The notes below the pieces were generated by a model. The model did no database searches. It saw only the letters and a program-made list of their open reading frames with translations, and was not told where the DNA came from. Below are positions 33,564 through 43,015 of a stretch of DNA of 43,171 bases, piece after piece; position 1 is the stretch's first letter, and every line of letters begins with the position of its first letter. Origin of the DNA: Candidatus Zixiibacteriota bacterium (GTDB lineage: Bacteria > Zixibacteria > MSB-5A5 > GN15 > FEB-12); assembly GCA_024276275.1 (NCBI GenBank), contig JAJRXM010000083.1, positions 1-43,171 of the forward strand, read 5' to 3'. A program made the position numbers and the translations under genes.

Positions 33564-34810
33564 AAAATAAAATTAAACCCGGTTATAAACAAACTGAAGT
33601 TGGAATTATTCCTGAAGATTGGGAAATTAAAAAAATTAGAGATGTCTGTACTCTTATAAATGGTAGGGGTTTTAAACCGCATGAATGGAAAAGTAAAGGA
33701 ATTCCTATCATTCGAATTCAAAATTTAAACGGGTCTGAGGAATTTAATTATTTTAGTGGGAATTATAATACAAAAATTGAAGTGAAATCTGGTCAGTTAC
33801 TATTTGCATGGTCTGGGAGTAAGGGTACTTCATTCGGCCCGCATATTTGGAATAGACCTCTGGGTTTATTGAATTATCATACCTGGAAGGTTGATATAGA
33901 TAAAAATAATATTGATAAGGATTATTTTTTCCATGCATTAAAATCATTAACTAAGTTTATTGAAAGTAATGCCCATGGTGCCTCAGCTCTCGTTCATACT
34001 CAAAAATGGGAAATGGAAGGATTTTTGCTTCAGTTACCTCCTGAACAAAAAGAACAATCAGCCATCGCAGAATCACTCAATAGCATTGATGAGCTTATCG
34101 AGTCACTTGATAAACTCATTGAAAAGAAAAAGATGATAAAACATGGAGCTATGCAAGAACTTCTTGCTGGGGAAAAAAGATTGCCTGGGTATAGCAAAGT
34201 ATGGGAAGAAAAAGAACTTGGTGATTTCTCTAAAGTATTCTCTGGCAGTTCAGCTCCTCAGGGCGAAAACTATTATATTAACGGTATTTATCCTTTTGTT
34301 AGGGTTTCCGATTTATCTGTATCAAGAAGAACAAATCATCTAATTTCTGTTCATGACTACTTAAATAAATATTGTATAGTAAGCAAAAATTGTGTTAAAG
34401 CCAAAAAAGGCACTATTCTATTTCCGAAAAGTGGTGCTGCTGTTCAAAATAATAATAGAGCTCAATTAGGAATTGATGCTTTTGTTGTGTCACATTTGGC
34501 AGCTATATTTAGTGAAGAAGTTTCTAATAGATTTCTATATTACAAATTATCGCAGATTGACATGATGGATTATGTGGGTGATAAAGGATATCCTTCCTTA
34601 AAAGTATCGCAAATAAAAAAAATTATACTTACTATTCCTTCCGATCAAAAAGAACAAACAGCCATCGCAAATGTATTATCTGATATGGATGAAGAGATTG
34701 AATTACTTGAGAAAAAAAGACATAAATATAAACTTTTAAAACTTGGTATGATGCAAGAGTTATTAACAGGGAGGATACGTTTACATGGCAACGCAACAAG
34801 AAATAATTAG
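33557..34810 (+). CDS. hsdS: type I restriction-modification specificity subunit
   Basis: This 417-residue HsdS has two target-recognition domains. Each begins with a conserved entry (GIIPEDWEIKKIRDVC and SKVWEEKELGDFSKVF) and each is followed by a coiled spacer: PPEQKEQSAIAESLNSIDELIESLDKLIEKKK and the parallel SDQKEQTAIANVLSDMDEEIELLEKKR, quoted here only as KEQSAIAESL and KEQTAIANVL. The two spacers are near copies, so recombination between halves could change specificity. HsdS brings the methylase and nuclease to a split DNA site whose sequence cannot be predicted here. It overlaps hsdM by seven bases and the next gene by 26, which shows tight coupling. Confidence 0.93.
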   Translation: MVENKIKPGYKQTEVGIIPEDWEIKKIRDVCTLINGRGFKPHEWKSKGIPIIRIQNLNGSEEFNYFSGNYNTKIEVKSGQLLFAWSGSKGTSFGPHIWNRPLGLLNYHTWKVDIDKNNIDKDYFFHALKSLTKFIESNAHGASALVHTQKWEMEGFLLQLPPEQKEQSAIAESLNSIDELIESLDKLIEKKKMIKHGAMQELLAGEKRLPGYSKVWEEKELGDFSKVFSGSSAPQGENYYINGIYPFVRVSDLSVSRRTNHLISVHDYLNKYCIVSKNCVKAKKGTILFPKSGAAVQNNNRAQLGIDAFVVSHLAAIFSEEVSNRFLYYKLSQIDMMDYVGDKGYPSLKVSQIKKIILTIPSDQKEQTAIANVLSDMDEEIELLEKKRHKYKLLKLGMMQELLTGRIRLHGNATRNN

Positions 34811-36764
34811 AAGTTTAATTACTCCAAATGGTCAAACAATGTATAAAGTATTTTCGAATACTAATAGGTATTACATTGATATATATCAACGAGATTACAA
34901 ATGGGATAAAAACCAAGTAGAGACATTATTACAGGACATCGAATTAAGATTTAACTTATCAAAGGTTAGAAATATCGAACCTAATCAAGTAAAAGAAGAT
35001 GTATTAAATAAGTTTAAACCATATTTTCTCAATACTTTTCTTACATGTACGACTGGTAATAATGTATCAATAGTTGATGGTCAACAGAGATTAACTACTT
35101 TTTTGATTATTCTGATTAAACTCAGAGAACTTGTTATAGAAATACATGAAGACGAATCTTATGAAAAGAAAACAATCAGCGTTAAAACTTTAGATAAATT
35201 GATTTTTGAAGCTGATGATTTTGATAATCCTACTTATTATAAAATTTATAACGATAATAGACAAAGTGCTTTTGACTATCTTTTAGATAATGAGAATGGT
35301 TTTGATTATGAAGATGAAACTCAGAAGAAAATCTTAAATAATTATGAAATAATTTCAAGATATTATAATGTTTTTTTTAAACCTAAAAAAGGTGACTTAA
35401 ATATAGATGTAAATAAATTAACATATTACATCTACTACCTTTTGGAAAAATTAAACATTGTTGAAATTAAAATAGAAGATCAAGAAAACGTAGCTACAAT
35501 ATTTGAAGTTGTAAATGATAGAGGGCTAGGACTTAAACCATATGAAATACTCAAAGGAAAATTCTTAGGCAATTTAGATCAAAAGCAAAAAGAAGAGGCT
35601 AATGAGATTTGGGTTGAACTCCAAAATAAATATTATAAAAGCAAAGTTGTTCATAGCTCAGAAACAGATATAGATTTAGATACATTTTTCAAAATTTATT
35701 TTAGGTCTAAATTTGCAGATAGTGAAGCAGAATACAAAAGATTTGAAGATAAATATCATTATGAAATGTATAAAAATAGCAAGATACTAAAGTATTTTAA
35801 AAAATTTGAAAAGACAAAACATCTTTTTGAATGGGTAAAGAATGATTTTAAATATTTCGCTGAGCTTCATCTTCGTTTACGCACAACCTATGATAATGAG
35901 TTTCTGATATTTAATAAACTTCTTGATCAGAACCAACAATATCTGTTGATAATGTCATCTATTGAACTCAATGATAAAGACGAGAAAGAGAAAATCAATC
36001 TCATCGCTAAAAAGTTTGATCAATTTCATACAACTTTAAGATTGCTTGACGTATATGATAGTAATCAATTTCAGGATATCATTTTCAAGATAAATGTTGA
36101 ACTTCGTAACACGAAACTCAAGAATATAAATAAAATATTTGATAAGGCACTAATTTCTTATCTAGAAGATGAAAGTGTAGTAAAATCTAAAGCTTATACT
36201 CAAACATCAGACTTATATAAATGGGAATTGTTCCAAAATGTTCGTAATAGATGGCATAACTTCTCCAAATATGTACTTATGCGAGTAGATAGATATTTAG
36301 CAAATCAATTAGATAAACCTTCTTTTTGTAGTGAAAGCTTAAATGAATTAGAGGACAGATTTAATAAGAATAGACTTAAAAAATATGGTATGCATTTAGA
36401 ACATATATACGCCTCTAATGATAAAAACCTTGATTTGTTTAAAGATGAGAATGGATATATAAACGAAGAACAATTTAAAACTATAAGAAATAAACTTGGC
36501 ATGGTGCTTTTACTCAAAGATAAACAAAATATAAGTAGCAATAATGATTATTATAAATTGAAAGTCGATGACTATGCTACAAGTAACATTATATGGAATG
36601 AAATATTAGTTGGACATATTGATTCTGTTGATACTAAAAATTTCCCAGAAGATGTCACGTTTACTACCATTCTACCTGATGAAAATGATGTTTTCCCTCT
36701 TGATCAAGTTGAGACAAGACAAAAAGAATTGTTTAGTATGATAAAACTAATATGGGGGTTTTAG
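34785..36764 (+). CDS. GmrSD-like DUF262/DUF1524 protein embedded in the type I operon
   Basis: This 659-residue protein has an N-terminal DUF262 domain (ParB/sulfiredoxin-like fold) with IYQRDYKWDKNQVETLL and the hallmark D98-GQQR102-LTT, a helical middle, and a C-terminal DUF1524 HNH-like nuclease part with H537-L-E-H540 followed by NKLGMVLLL and NISSNND. In GmrSD-type type IV restriction enzymes these two domains hydrolyse nucleotide and cut modified DNA. Its gene starts 26 bases inside hsdS and ends four bases before hsdR, so it is part of the same operon. It could guard against phages with modified bases that escape the type I enzyme. That joint role is inference. Confidence 0.85.
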   Translation: MATQQEIIRSLITPNGQTMYKVFSNTNRYYIDIYQRDYKWDKNQVETLLQDIELRFNLSKVRNIEPNQVKEDVLNKFKPYFLNTFLTCTTGNNVSIVDGQQRLTTFLIILIKLRELVIEIHEDESYEKKTISVKTLDKLIFEADDFDNPTYYKIYNDNRQSAFDYLLDNENGFDYEDETQKKILNNYEIISRYYNVFFKPKKGDLNIDVNKLTYYIYYLLEKLNIVEIKIEDQENVATIFEVVNDRGLGLKPYEILKGKFLGNLDQKQKEEANEIWVELQNKYYKSKVVHSSETDIDLDTFFKIYFRSKFADSEAEYKRFEDKYHYEMYKNSKILKYFKKFEKTKHLFEWVKNDFKYFAELHLRLRTTYDNEFLIFNKLLDQNQQYLLIMSSIELNDKDEKEKINLIAKKFDQFHTTLRLLDVYDSNQFQDIIFKINVELRNTKLKNINKIFDKALISYLEDESVVKSKAYTQTSDLYKWELFQNVRNRWHNFSKYVLMRVDRYLANQLDKPSFCSESLNELEDRFNKNRLKKYGMHLEHIYASNDKNLDLFKDENGYINEEQFKTIRNKLGMVLLLKDKQNISSNNDYYKLKVDDYATSNIIWNEILVGHIDSVDTKNFPEDVTFTTILPDENDVFPLDQVETRQKELFSMIKLIWGF

Positions 36765-36768
36765 ATAT

Positions 36769-39700
36769 ATGACATCGATAGTCGGGCAACGAGAAATAAA
36801 AACTCAAGAGAGAATTATAAAATTATTCTCCGATAAAGAAAAGTTAGACTATAAGTATCTTGGTAATTTAGAAGACAAGTCAGACAATAGTAATATTGAA
36901 GAAGAGTTACTTCTCAAATTTCTAAAGAAGAATAAAAAATATTCTGACACATTAATAAAAAAAGCTATTGATAAATTACAGAAGGCATCAATTGTACAAA
37001 ATAAAAGCCTCTATGAAGCCAACAAAGAAGTCTATTCCCTGCTACGCTATGGTGCTCAAGTAAAAGAGAATGTTGGTGAAAATAAAAAGACTGTTTATTT
37101 TATTGACTGGAACAATACAAAAAATAATGATTTCTATATTGCTCAGGAAGTTACTGTAAAAGGTCAGCATAACAAAAGACCTGACATTGTTCTCTACATA
37201 AATGGTATTGCTGTTGTGGTACTTGAATTAAAACGAAGTACTATATCTGTTTCTGAAGGTATACGCCAAAACCTAGACAATCAAAAAGGAATGTTCATTA
37301 AGCAATTCTTTTCAACTATCCAGTTGGTGATGGCTGGGAATGACACAGAAGGATTACGATATGCCACTATAGAAACAGATGAGATATATTATCTTACATG
37401 GAAAGAAAAATCATCTGTTAAAAATAAACTTGATAGAAGCCTACTTCAACTTTGTAATAAAGATAGACTACTTGAAATTATTCACAACTTCTTAGTTTTT
37501 GATGGTGGGGATAAAAAAATATGTCGTCATAATCAGTATTTTGGAGTTAAAGAATCTCAAAAATATCTTAAGAAAAGAGAAGGTGGAATCATTTGGCACA
37601 CTCAAGGTAGTGGAAAAAGTTTAACTATGATATGGTTAGCCAAATGGATACGAGAAAATATTGATAATTCAAGAGTACTTATAATTACTGACAGAAACGA
37701 ATTAGACGATCAAATTGAAAGGTTCTTTGTTGGTGTTGATGAAGATATATATAGAACTAAAAGTGGTAAGGATTTAATCAATAAATTAAATAAATCAGAG
37801 CCATGGCTAATGTGTTCTTTAGTTCATAAATTCGGTTTGAGAACAAATAGTAGTACTGAAGACTATCTAAAAGAACTCAAGGAACTTATCCCTAAAGATT
37901 TTAAAGCAAAGGGTGATATTTATGTTTTCGTTGATGAATGCCATCGAACGCAATCTGGTAAACTCCATAAAGCGATGACTAAGTTATTACCTAATGCAGT
38001 ATTTATAGGTTTTACTGGAACACCTCTATTAAAAGCTGATAAAAAACGGAGTATTGAAGTTTTTGGGAAATATATTCATACCTATAAATATGATGAAGCT
38101 GTCGAAGATAAAGTAGTATTAGACTTACAATATGAAGCACGTGAGATAGATCAAAAACTGACTTCTCAACAAAAAGTTGATTTTTGGTTTGAAGCTAAGA
38201 CAAAAGGTCTTACTGATTTTGCTAAAACAGAGCTTAAGAAAAAATGGGGAACGATGCAAAAAGTTCTTAGCTCAAACTCACGCCTTAATAAAATTGTTGC
38301 AGATATCATGATTGATATGGAAAGACATGGTCGTTTAATGAGCGGTCGTGGGAATGCCTTATTAGTGGCAGGTAGTATTTATGAAGCATGTAAATATTAT
38401 GAATTATTTCAAAAGAACGGCTTAAAAAAATGTGCAATTGTTACTTCTTATGTACCTACTATTGATTCTATAAAAGGCGAGACAGTAAGTGATGAAGAAG
38501 AAACTGATAATCTGATTAAATATGATATTTATCAAAAAATGCTTGATGGAAAAGACCCTGACATATTTGAGAAAGAAGTCAAAAAGAAATTTGTCGAAGA
38601 ACCCGGACAAATGAAACTTCTCATTGTTGTAGATAAACTCTTAACAGGTTTTGATGCTCCTCCTGCTACCTATTTATATATTGATAAAAACATGCAAGAT
38701 CACGGATTATTTCAAGCAATATGTCGTATCAATAGGCTACATGGTGAAGACAAAGATTACGGATATATAATTGACTATAAAGATTTATTTAAAAGTCTTA
38801 ATCAAGCAGTAAAAGACTACACCTCTGAAGCATTTGAAAATTTTGATGCTGATGATGTTAGAGGACTTCTAAAAGACCGTATTAGTACAGCTAAAGAAAA
38901 TTTAGATTCATCATTAGAACAAATAAAAGCACTTTGTGAAGCCGTTAAACCTCCGAAGGAATCAGGTGAATTTATCGAGTATTTTTGTGGTGATACAGAG
39001 ATTCCAGATGATCTCAAAAATCACGAGCAACGCAGAGTGACTCTTTATAAGCTCACCTCATCCTTGATTCGAGCTTATGCAAATTTGGCTAATGAAATGG
39101 AACTTGCAGGCTATACTCAAAAAGAGGCATTGAAAATAAAATCTGATGTAAAATATTATGAACAAATTCGCTCAGAAATTAAGTTGGCTAGTGGTGATTA
39201 TATTGACCTAAAAGCATATGAGCCAGCAATGCGACATCTAATTGATTCTTACATTGATGCGGAAGAAAGCAAGATAGTAAGTGCTTTTGATGATATTACG
39301 ATTCTTGATATGATTGCAAAAGATGGTGAATATGCGGTGAAATCACTTCCATCTAACGTTAAAAAGGATAATGATTCTGTAGCACAAGTCATTGAGAACA
39401 ATGTTCGTAAACTCATTATTGATGAGAAGCCAACCAATCCTAAATATTATGAAGATATGTCCGTTTTACTTGATAATTTGATTCGTGAGAGAAGAGAAAA
39501 TGCTATTACGTATGAGCAATATTTGAAAAAAATTGTCGCTATTATCAAGGATATGAAAAACTCTACAGGTGGAAGTAAATATCCTAAAGAAGTAAATACT
39601 CCTGCGAAACGAGCATTTTATGATAATTTAGGTCAAGATGAAAATTTTTCACTTATACTTCATAAACGTATTATGGAAGAAAAACCTGATGGCTGGAGAG

Positions 39701-39825
39701 GTGTAAGATTAAAAGAAAAAAAGATGAAAAAAGTGATAGAGAAAGCTCTCAAAGAAAACAATATTGTTTCTGATGAAGAAACAGATAAAATATTAGATTT
39801 GGTAAGAAACCAAGATGAGTTCTAA
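36769..39825 (+). CDS. hsdR: type I restriction endonuclease subunit R
   Basis: This 1018-residue HsdR has an N-terminal PD-(D/E)xK nuclease (D139 in RPDIVLY, then E153-L-K155 in VVLELKRS) and a superfamily 2 translocase with Walker A T278-QGSGKS284 and Walker B D389-ECH392. Motif III GFTGTPLL and the later LLIVVDKLLTGFDAP and AICRINR motifs follow. The C-terminal helical part contacts the methylase core. It uses ATP to pull DNA and cuts at a distance from unmethylated sites. Length is normal for HsdR and all motifs are kept. It starts four bases after the DUF262 gene and overlaps the next gene by 11. Confidence 0.95.
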   Translation: MTSIVGQREIKTQERIIKLFSDKEKLDYKYLGNLEDKSDNSNIEEELLLKFLKKNKKYSDTLIKKAIDKLQKASIVQNKSLYEANKEVYSLLRYGAQVKENVGENKKTVYFIDWNNTKNNDFYIAQEVTVKGQHNKRPDIVLYINGIAVVVLELKRSTISVSEGIRQNLDNQKGMFIKQFFSTIQLVMAGNDTEGLRYATIETDEIYYLTWKEKSSVKNKLDRSLLQLCNKDRLLEIIHNFLVFDGGDKKICRHNQYFGVKESQKYLKKREGGIIWHTQGSGKSLTMIWLAKWIRENIDNSRVLIITDRNELDDQIERFFVGVDEDIYRTKSGKDLINKLNKSEPWLMCSLVHKFGLRTNSSTEDYLKELKELIPKDFKAKGDIYVFVDECHRTQSGKLHKAMTKLLPNAVFIGFTGTPLLKADKKRSIEVFGKYIHTYKYDEAVEDKVVLDLQYEAREIDQKLTSQQKVDFWFEAKTKGLTDFAKTELKKKWGTMQKVLSSNSRLNKIVADIMIDMERHGRLMSGRGNALLVAGSIYEACKYYELFQKNGLKKCAIVTSYVPTIDSIKGETVSDEEETDNLIKYDIYQKMLDGKDPDIFEKEVKKKFVEEPGQMKLLIVVDKLLTGFDAPPATYLYIDKNMQDHGLFQAICRINRLHGEDKDYGYIIDYKDLFKSLNQAVKDYTSEAFENFDADDVRGLLKDRISTAKENLDSSLEQIKALCEAVKPPKESGEFIEYFCGDTEIPDDLKNHEQRRVTLYKLTSSLIRAYANLANEMELAGYTQKEALKIKSDVKYYEQIRSEIKLASGDYIDLKAYEPAMRHLIDSYIDAEESKIVSAFDDITILDMIAKDGEYAVKSLPSNVKKDNDSVAQVIENNVRKLIIDEKPTNPKYYEDMSVLLDNLIRERRENAITYEQYLKKIVAIIKDMKNSTGGSKYPKEVNTPAKRAFYDNLGQDENFSLILHKRIMEEKPDGWRGVRLKEKKMKKVIEKALKENNIVSDEETDKILDLVRNQDEF

Positions 39826-40537
39826 AACAATGATGACAATAATGGGATATGATATAAATATTATTCGAAAAGGTATTAAGAATATTCATCTTGGTGTATA
39901 TCCTCCGAACGGTCGCATCAGAGTTGCTGTTCCTGAGAGTGTTGATGATGAAGCGATAAGACTACTTGTTATCTCACGGATTTCTTGGATAAAAAAACAA
40001 AAAATAAAATTTCTCAATCAAGAGAGACAATCAAAGAGAAAATATATTTCAGGTGAGAGTCATTATTTTTTTGGGAAGCGGTATTTATTAAAAGTCATCG
40101 AAACCACAAGCAAACCTAAGGTTGAAATCAAAAGTAATAAGTACATTGATCTTTATATCAATAAAGATACTGATTATAATAAGAAAGAAAAAATCATCGA
40201 AGAGTTTTATCGGGCTGAATTAAGAATTAGACTTTCAAAATTAAAACAAAAATGGGAAAGTAAATTGAAAGTAAATATTGAAGAATTAAGTATTAAAAAG
40301 ATGAAAACGAAGTGGGGTACGTGTAATCCTGACAAAAAAAAGATACTAATTAACTTAGAGCTTGCCAAAAAACCAATTCAAAGTATTGAATATATACTTG
40401 TTCACGAACTCATTCATTTTTTTGAAAAAAAACATAATGAGAATTTTAGAAAATTGATCAATCGACATTATCCTCAATGGAAACAAGCACAAAGTGAACT
40501 CAATAATATAATTCTTGGATATTGTAATTGGGGATAA
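39815..40537 (+). CDS. YgjP-like zinc metallohydrolase (DUF45)
   Basis: This 240-residue protein of the YgjP/DUF45 (SprT-like, M48-related) family has the zinc motif H197-E-L-I-H201 in LVHELIHFFEKKHNENF with H207 after it, and the family signature KMKTKWGTCNPDKKKILINLEL. Members are often placed at the end of type I restriction operons, but what they do there is not known. The gene overlaps hsdR by 11 bases, so their expression is coupled. It is normal in length and complete. Confidence 0.9.
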   Translation: MSSKTMMTIMGYDINIIRKGIKNIHLGVYPPNGRIRVAVPESVDDEAIRLLVISRISWIKKQKIKFLNQERQSKRKYISGESHYFFGKRYLLKVIETTSKPKVEIKSNKYIDLYINKDTDYNKKEKIIEEFYRAELRIRLSKLKQKWESKLKVNIEELSIKKMKTKWGTCNPDKKKILINLELAKKPIQSIEYILVHELIHFFEKKHNENFRKLINRHYPQWKQAQSELNNIILGYCNWG

Positions 40538-40562
40538 TACTAAGATGAAAATCTAAAAAACT

Positions 40563-42980
40563 ATGAGAACAAAAAGACAAATAAATCCTAGTACATGGAC
40601 TTCTTTTTGGAAACACCTCGGTATAATTACTGAAAAACGGAACCGTTTTAAAAAAGATATGAGTTCTGTTAGAAGGAGAGCATTACCTCAGTTAGTAAGA
40701 ATCGGAGTCAACCCTGTAACTGCTGATAATGTATTTGCAAAATTAGCAAAATATAAAGATCCACTGGTATTTTATTATTTTTCTAAATTGTTTCGAAGAG
40801 ACCCAGAAACCATTCAAGAATGGACTGAAACAAATAGTATTGAAAGTGCCTTCAAGAAATTATTTAACATATTTCAATATAATTCGTTAGATAAATTAAG
40901 AATAAGATTTAGAGAACTCTATTATTTGAATGAACTAAATAAAAAGGGAGAAGGCTGGAGTTTTCAGGCTAAATATACAGGGTCAGGGTCAGTTTTTAAT
41001 ATTAAATTATCCTCTTTTACGAGGTTGTTTAATATTGCAGATAATCGTTATCAATATAAACCTGCTTGTAAGATTAGAACAAAAAGTAAGGTTATATTGT
41101 GTTTCGATCGAATATTGGGTGAAAGAAAAATTCATAAATTTATAATTATCGATAAACAAGGTAATTTGCTAAATATAAAAATATCTGTAGATTCACAAAA
41201 AGAGGTTAGAATTGCTAAAGCAGCACTTAGAAAGGAATTTGATACATTAATCGATTCTCCTCAAGTAGATAAAAAACTAAATAAATTATCAAAATTCTTA
41301 AAAGTTGGAGAATCTAAACACTTTGTCTTAACAAGGCTTTCATTATTTCATGATGACTACCTTGTAAATATCAGTCCTAAGTACAATTTGCCTTCTAATA
41401 TAACTGAGTATTCAATTTATAAAAATAATTTTGAAAGTATCTGCACACCACAAAAATCACTTGTTAGTATGCGTTTCTTATCACTAAGTAAGAATAAGAG
41501 GACTCAGATAAATATCGATGTCAGAAATTATCAAACAAGTACAATTATAGGTGCATTGATACTGAGTTTTAATGATAAGAAATTGAATAATAATGAAAAA
41601 AAGCAAATTAGAGAGGATTTTGAAAAAGATTTTGCAATACCCTTGGACACATTTATTTCTGTAAAGGATATTGGTGCTGAAGAAATATATAATTTAATTC
41701 TTAATTCTAACTTACGTCGTTCTATTGGTTATTCTCTTCGTTCAAACACAGCTCTTAAAATATATTCTGGTCTTGTTCAACAAGGACTTTTTGACCTTCC
41801 TGAAGTATCTAAAGATGAACCAAGATATTGTATCAACAGAAATTGTAATAATAAGTATACTCCTGTTTCTAAATACAGTTATTGTGATGTGTGCGGTGAA
41901 GTATTACTTCCGGGGAAAGAAATTGTTCTAAGCAAATTAAATGATAAAAATAATTGTAATTACATTGTCAATGTTCTGAAAAAATGGGATATACAATGTT
42001 GCGTATTAAAGCGTAAAATTTTGAATAAATCCTTAAGAGTAATTCAAATACGTTACAATAAAGATGAGATAGAAATAATTCCTATTATTAATCAATTAAA
42101 TGAAAATCAAGTTTTATTATTGGGACTTCGATATCTCAATGCTTTAATTTTATCTTCAAAAGACAACTTGGATTCATTCTCACATAACAATATTACTGCA
42201 AATTCTTTGTCTCATTTTATTTATAAATGTGACTTTGGCACTAAAGCTGAATTTATAAATAAACATACTAGTATCGTATCAAATCAGTTAAATAGTACAA
42301 GAAATGAAATTCACAATTCATATCAACGCATGTCAGATAATAGGACATATAGTGCTAAGGAACGTCAAGTCAAAAATTTGGGTGCGGAATTATTTGAAGC
42401 AGATTGTTCAATATTACTTAAATATATGTTTGGTAATAGTATTTGGCTTGGTGCTAAAACTAGAGGTAAAGCTGTTCCTGATGGAATCACAGCATTTCCT
42501 ATACTGGGCAAAAAGCAAGGTTGTTTCATTTGGGATGCTAAATATGGAAAAGGTCAAAAAGTACAATTAGGAGGAGATGATAAAAATAAGAGATATATAA
42601 TCGAGGGTCGGGTAAATAAATCCATAAAAGAAAATGGATTTTTGAAAGCACTTATATTCATCAGCAACAAGAAAAATCCACAAAATTTCGAAAATAAGTA
42701 TCAGAAGTTTTTAAGAAAAAATAAAATTGGAAAGTTCAAAATTGTTTTTTTAAAAAGTAAGCAGTTAGTCGATATATTTGATCACTTTAGAAGTAATGAA
42801 GCCGACATACTCAACAATCAACACATACAGGAAATATTTGTAAATTCCATAAAAAATCTATTCTTTAGTACTAAAAACAACAGACCAGCGGAGGTTGTTA
42901 GCGATTCAAAGCTTAAGAAAATTCTCAACCTAAATTGCGATTCGTATAATTTGCATAGAATAAATAGAGTTAGTGTCTAA
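40563..42980 (+). CDS. uncharacterised 805-residue protein with zinc ribbon and C-terminal PD-(D/E)xK nuclease domain
   Basis: I do not recognise the N-terminal 420 residues, which begin MRTKRQINPSTWTSFW and look mixed alpha/beta. A zinc ribbon follows: C423-x4-C428-x12-C441-x2-C444, in a RYCINRNCNNKYT...YCDVCG setting. The last part has a restriction-nuclease layout: helix with E609/E612 (LGAELFEAD), then V-P-D640 (KAVPDGIT), then W-D658-A-K660 (FIWDAKYG), followed by an alpha-beta tail. The D...D-x-K triad fits a PD-(D/E)xK nuclease. The gene lies 25 bases after the YgjP-like gene and shares the AT-rich codon use of the operon, so it is probably the last gene of the defence unit. It could sense nucleic acid through the zinc ribbon; this is inference. 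Confidence 0.75.
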   Translation: MRTKRQINPSTWTSFWKHLGIITEKRNRFKKDMSSVRRRALPQLVRIGVNPVTADNVFAKLAKYKDPLVFYYFSKLFRRDPETIQEWTETNSIESAFKKLFNIFQYNSLDKLRIRFRELYYLNELNKKGEGWSFQAKYTGSGSVFNIKLSSFTRLFNIADNRYQYKPACKIRTKSKVILCFDRILGERKIHKFIIIDKQGNLLNIKISVDSQKEVRIAKAALRKEFDTLIDSPQVDKKLNKLSKFLKVGESKHFVLTRLSLFHDDYLVNISPKYNLPSNITEYSIYKNNFESICTPQKSLVSMRFLSLSKNKRTQINIDVRNYQTSTIIGALILSFNDKKLNNNEKKQIREDFEKDFAIPLDTFISVKDIGAEEIYNLILNSNLRRSIGYSLRSNTALKIYSGLVQQGLFDLPEVSKDEPRYCINRNCNNKYTPVSKYSYCDVCGEVLLPGKEIVLSKLNDKNNCNYIVNVLKKWDIQCCVLKRKILNKSLRVIQIRYNKDEIEIIPIINQLNENQVLLLGLRYLNALILSSKDNLDSFSHNNITANSLSHFIYKCDFGTKAEFINKHTSIVSNQLNSTRNEIHNSYQRMSDNRTYSAKERQVKNLGAELFEADCSILLKYMFGNSIWLGAKTRGKAVPDGITAFPILGKKQGCFIWDAKYGKGQKVQLGGDDKNKRYIIEGRVNKSIKENGFLKALIFISNKKNPQNFENKYQKFLRKNKIGKFKIVFLKSKQLVDIFDHFRSNEADILNNQHIQEIFVNSIKNLFFSTKNNRPAEVVSDSKLKKILNLNCDSYNLHRINRVSV

Positions 42981-43015
42981 TTTATTTTCTTAATAATTAT
43001 TTCTTTTTATTAAAT

